Shown here piece by piece: positions 5,509-6,425 of a stretch of DNA of 6,425 nt; the stretch's first letter is position 1, and every line of letters begins with the position of its first letter. The notes below the pieces were generated by a model that made no database searches, was not told where the DNA came from, and worked only from the letters and a program-made list of their open reading frames with translations. This stretch comes from UBA11606 sp039815945 (GTDB lineage Bacteria > Actinomycetota > Acidimicrobiia > Acidimicrobiales > Aldehydirespiratoraceae), in contig JBCBYI010000213.1 in the NCBI GenBank assembly GCA_039815945.1, positions 1-6,425 on the forward strand, written 5' to 3'. The translations under genes and the position numbers were made by a program.

Positions 5509-6425
5509 ATGTACATCGGGTACGACGAGAAGCAGGAAGCACTCCGCAAGGAGTTGCGCGATTACTACAACGATCTGCTGACACCGGAGATCCGCGATGC
5601 GCTCGCCGCGGAGGAAGGCACCGGCCCGGTCCACAAGGAGATCGTCGGCCAGATGGGCCGCGACGGCTGGCTGACGGTCGGCTGGCCTGAGGAGTACGGC
5701 GGGCGGGGTTACTCCGCCGTCGAGCAGTTCGTCATGTTCGACGAGTCGGTCGCCATCGGCGCGCCGATCCCGATGCTCACGGTCAACACCGTCGGCCCGA
5801 CCCTCATGCAGTACGGCACGCAGGAACAGAAGGACTTCTTTCTGCCCAAGATCTCCCGCGGCGAGATCACCTTCTGTGTCGGCTACTCCGAACCAGACGC
5901 GGGCACCGACCTCGCATCGCTGCAGTGCCGAGCCGTGCGCGATGGCGATGAGTACGTGATCAACGGGCAGAAGACCTGGACCTCGCTCGCCAAGGACGCC
6001 GACTACATCTGGCTCGCGGCCCGCACGAACCCCGACGTCAAGAAGCACAAGGGCATCTCGCTGTTCTGCATCCCGATGGACACCCCCGGTCTGTCGATCG
6101 AGCCGCTGCATCTGCTCAGCAGCCACAACATCAACCACACGTTCTTCGACGACGTCCGCGTGCCGGCCTCGACCCTCATCGGTGAGGAGAACGGCGGGTG
6201 GGGGCTCATCACGTCGCAGCTCAACCGTGAGCGCGTCACCATCTGCTCGTCGGGCATGGTCACCAAGGCGCTCGAGGAGACGGTCGCCTTCGCCAAGAGC
6301 ACCGAGCTCGCCGATGGTTCGATGCTGATCGACACGCCGTGGGTGCAGCGCAACCTGGCCGAGGTCACCGCCGAACTCGAGTTCCTCCGCCTGATGAACT
6401 GGAAGGTGGCCTGGGAGGTCGCCAC
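5509..6425 (+). CDS. Acyl-CoA dehydrogenase, FadE29-like, 3' end cut off by the window
   Basis: An open frame of 305 codons runs from ATG 5509 to the right edge. The product is an FAD-dependent acyl-CoA dehydrogenase, which introduces an alpha-beta double bond into an acyl-CoA and passes electrons to ETF. The N-terminal helical domain spans about 1-120, with WPEEYGGRGYSAVEQ at 59-73. The middle beta domain carries the signature YSEPDAGTD (126-134), the INGQKTW segment (151-157) and DVRVPASTLIGEENGGW (215-231). The C-terminal helical domain starts near 232 and is truncated, so the catalytic Glu position cannot be inspected. From memory, the sequence resembles mycobacterial FadE29, which works as a heteromer with FadE28 in steroid side-chain oxidation. 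A second dehydrogenase gene just downstream would support that, but it lies outside the window. Substrate assignment is therefore tentative. It is transcribed divergently from the lipid synthesis operon. Confidence 0.93.
   Translation, partial: MYIGYDEKQEALRKELRDYYNDLLTPEIRDALAAEEGTGPVHKEIVGQMGRDGWLTVGWPEEYGGRGYSAVEQFVMFDESVAIGAPIPMLTVNTVGPTLMQYGTQEQKDFFLPKISRGEITFCVGYSEPDAGTDLASLQCRAVRDGDEYVINGQKTWTSLAKDADYIWLAARTNPDVKKHKGISLFCIPMDTPGLSIEPLHLLSSHNINHTFFDDVRVPASTLIGEENGGWGLITSQLNRERVTICSSGMVTKALEETVAFAKSTELADGSMLIDTPWVQRNLAEVTAELEFLRLMNWKVAWEVA

Noticed and set aside
5440..6138. A 232-codon minus-strand open frame opposite the acyl-CoA dehydrogenase
   Set aside because: It has no recognisable domain and mirrors a clear acyl-CoA dehydrogenase with its own ribosome binding site.
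1..6425. RNA genes, CRISPR arrays, insertion sequences, attachment sites
   Set aside because: I saw no cloverleaf, repeat-spacer pattern, transposase motif or paired terminal repeats, and the gene packing leaves no room for them.

Overview
The window is GC-rich, tightly packed bacterial DNA. Its style (GTG/ATG starts, little intergenic space, long spurious antisense frames, a HAD-PlsC fusion next to a WS/DGAT acyltransferase, a FadE29-like acyl-CoA dehydrogenase) points to a high-GC actinobacterium. An Acidimicrobiia/Ilumatobacter-like lineage is my best guess, but no marker gene in the window fixes the taxonomy.

Layout. (1) From 2 to 943 (+) lies the 3' part of an acidic protein of unknown function, cut by the left edge. 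(2) From 1010 to 2562 (+) lies a two-gene unit. The first gene, 1010-1540, reads through an in-frame TGA at 1292-1294 into the motif U-G-S-C and is best read as one intact UGSC-family selenoprotein, not as two small ORFs or a pseudogene. A hairpin with a GU-containing apical loop sits just after the UGA and is a candidate bacterial SECIS element. The gene ends in an ATGA overlap with a 341-residue conserved partner protein (1537-2562). A TANNNT box six bases before the ATG at 1010 suggests a leaderless transcript. (3) From 2566 to 5409 (-) lies a two-gene lipid operon. A HAD-phosphatase/PlsC acyltransferase fusion (5409 to 4006) is followed after 6 bases by a WS/DGAT-type acyltransferase (3999 to 2566). 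This operon converges on the UGSC pair with only 3 bases between stop codons. (4) From 5509 to the right edge (+) lies the first 305 codons of an acyl-CoA dehydrogenase, divergent from the lipid operon across a 99-base intergenic region that also holds a tiny SD-led minicistron.

How the genes may work together. The fusion protein and the WS/DGAT enzyme fit consecutive acylation steps of phosphatidate and triacylglycerol synthesis, while the divergent dehydrogenase belongs to acyl-CoA oxidation. The UGSC protein and its partner are translationally coupled and probably form one redox system built around a Sec-x-x-Cys pair. Their substrate is not known to me, and this is the most interesting part of the window. 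There are no RNA genes, mobile elements, CRISPR arrays or substantial repeats that I can see, and no gene-free stretch above 100 bases.
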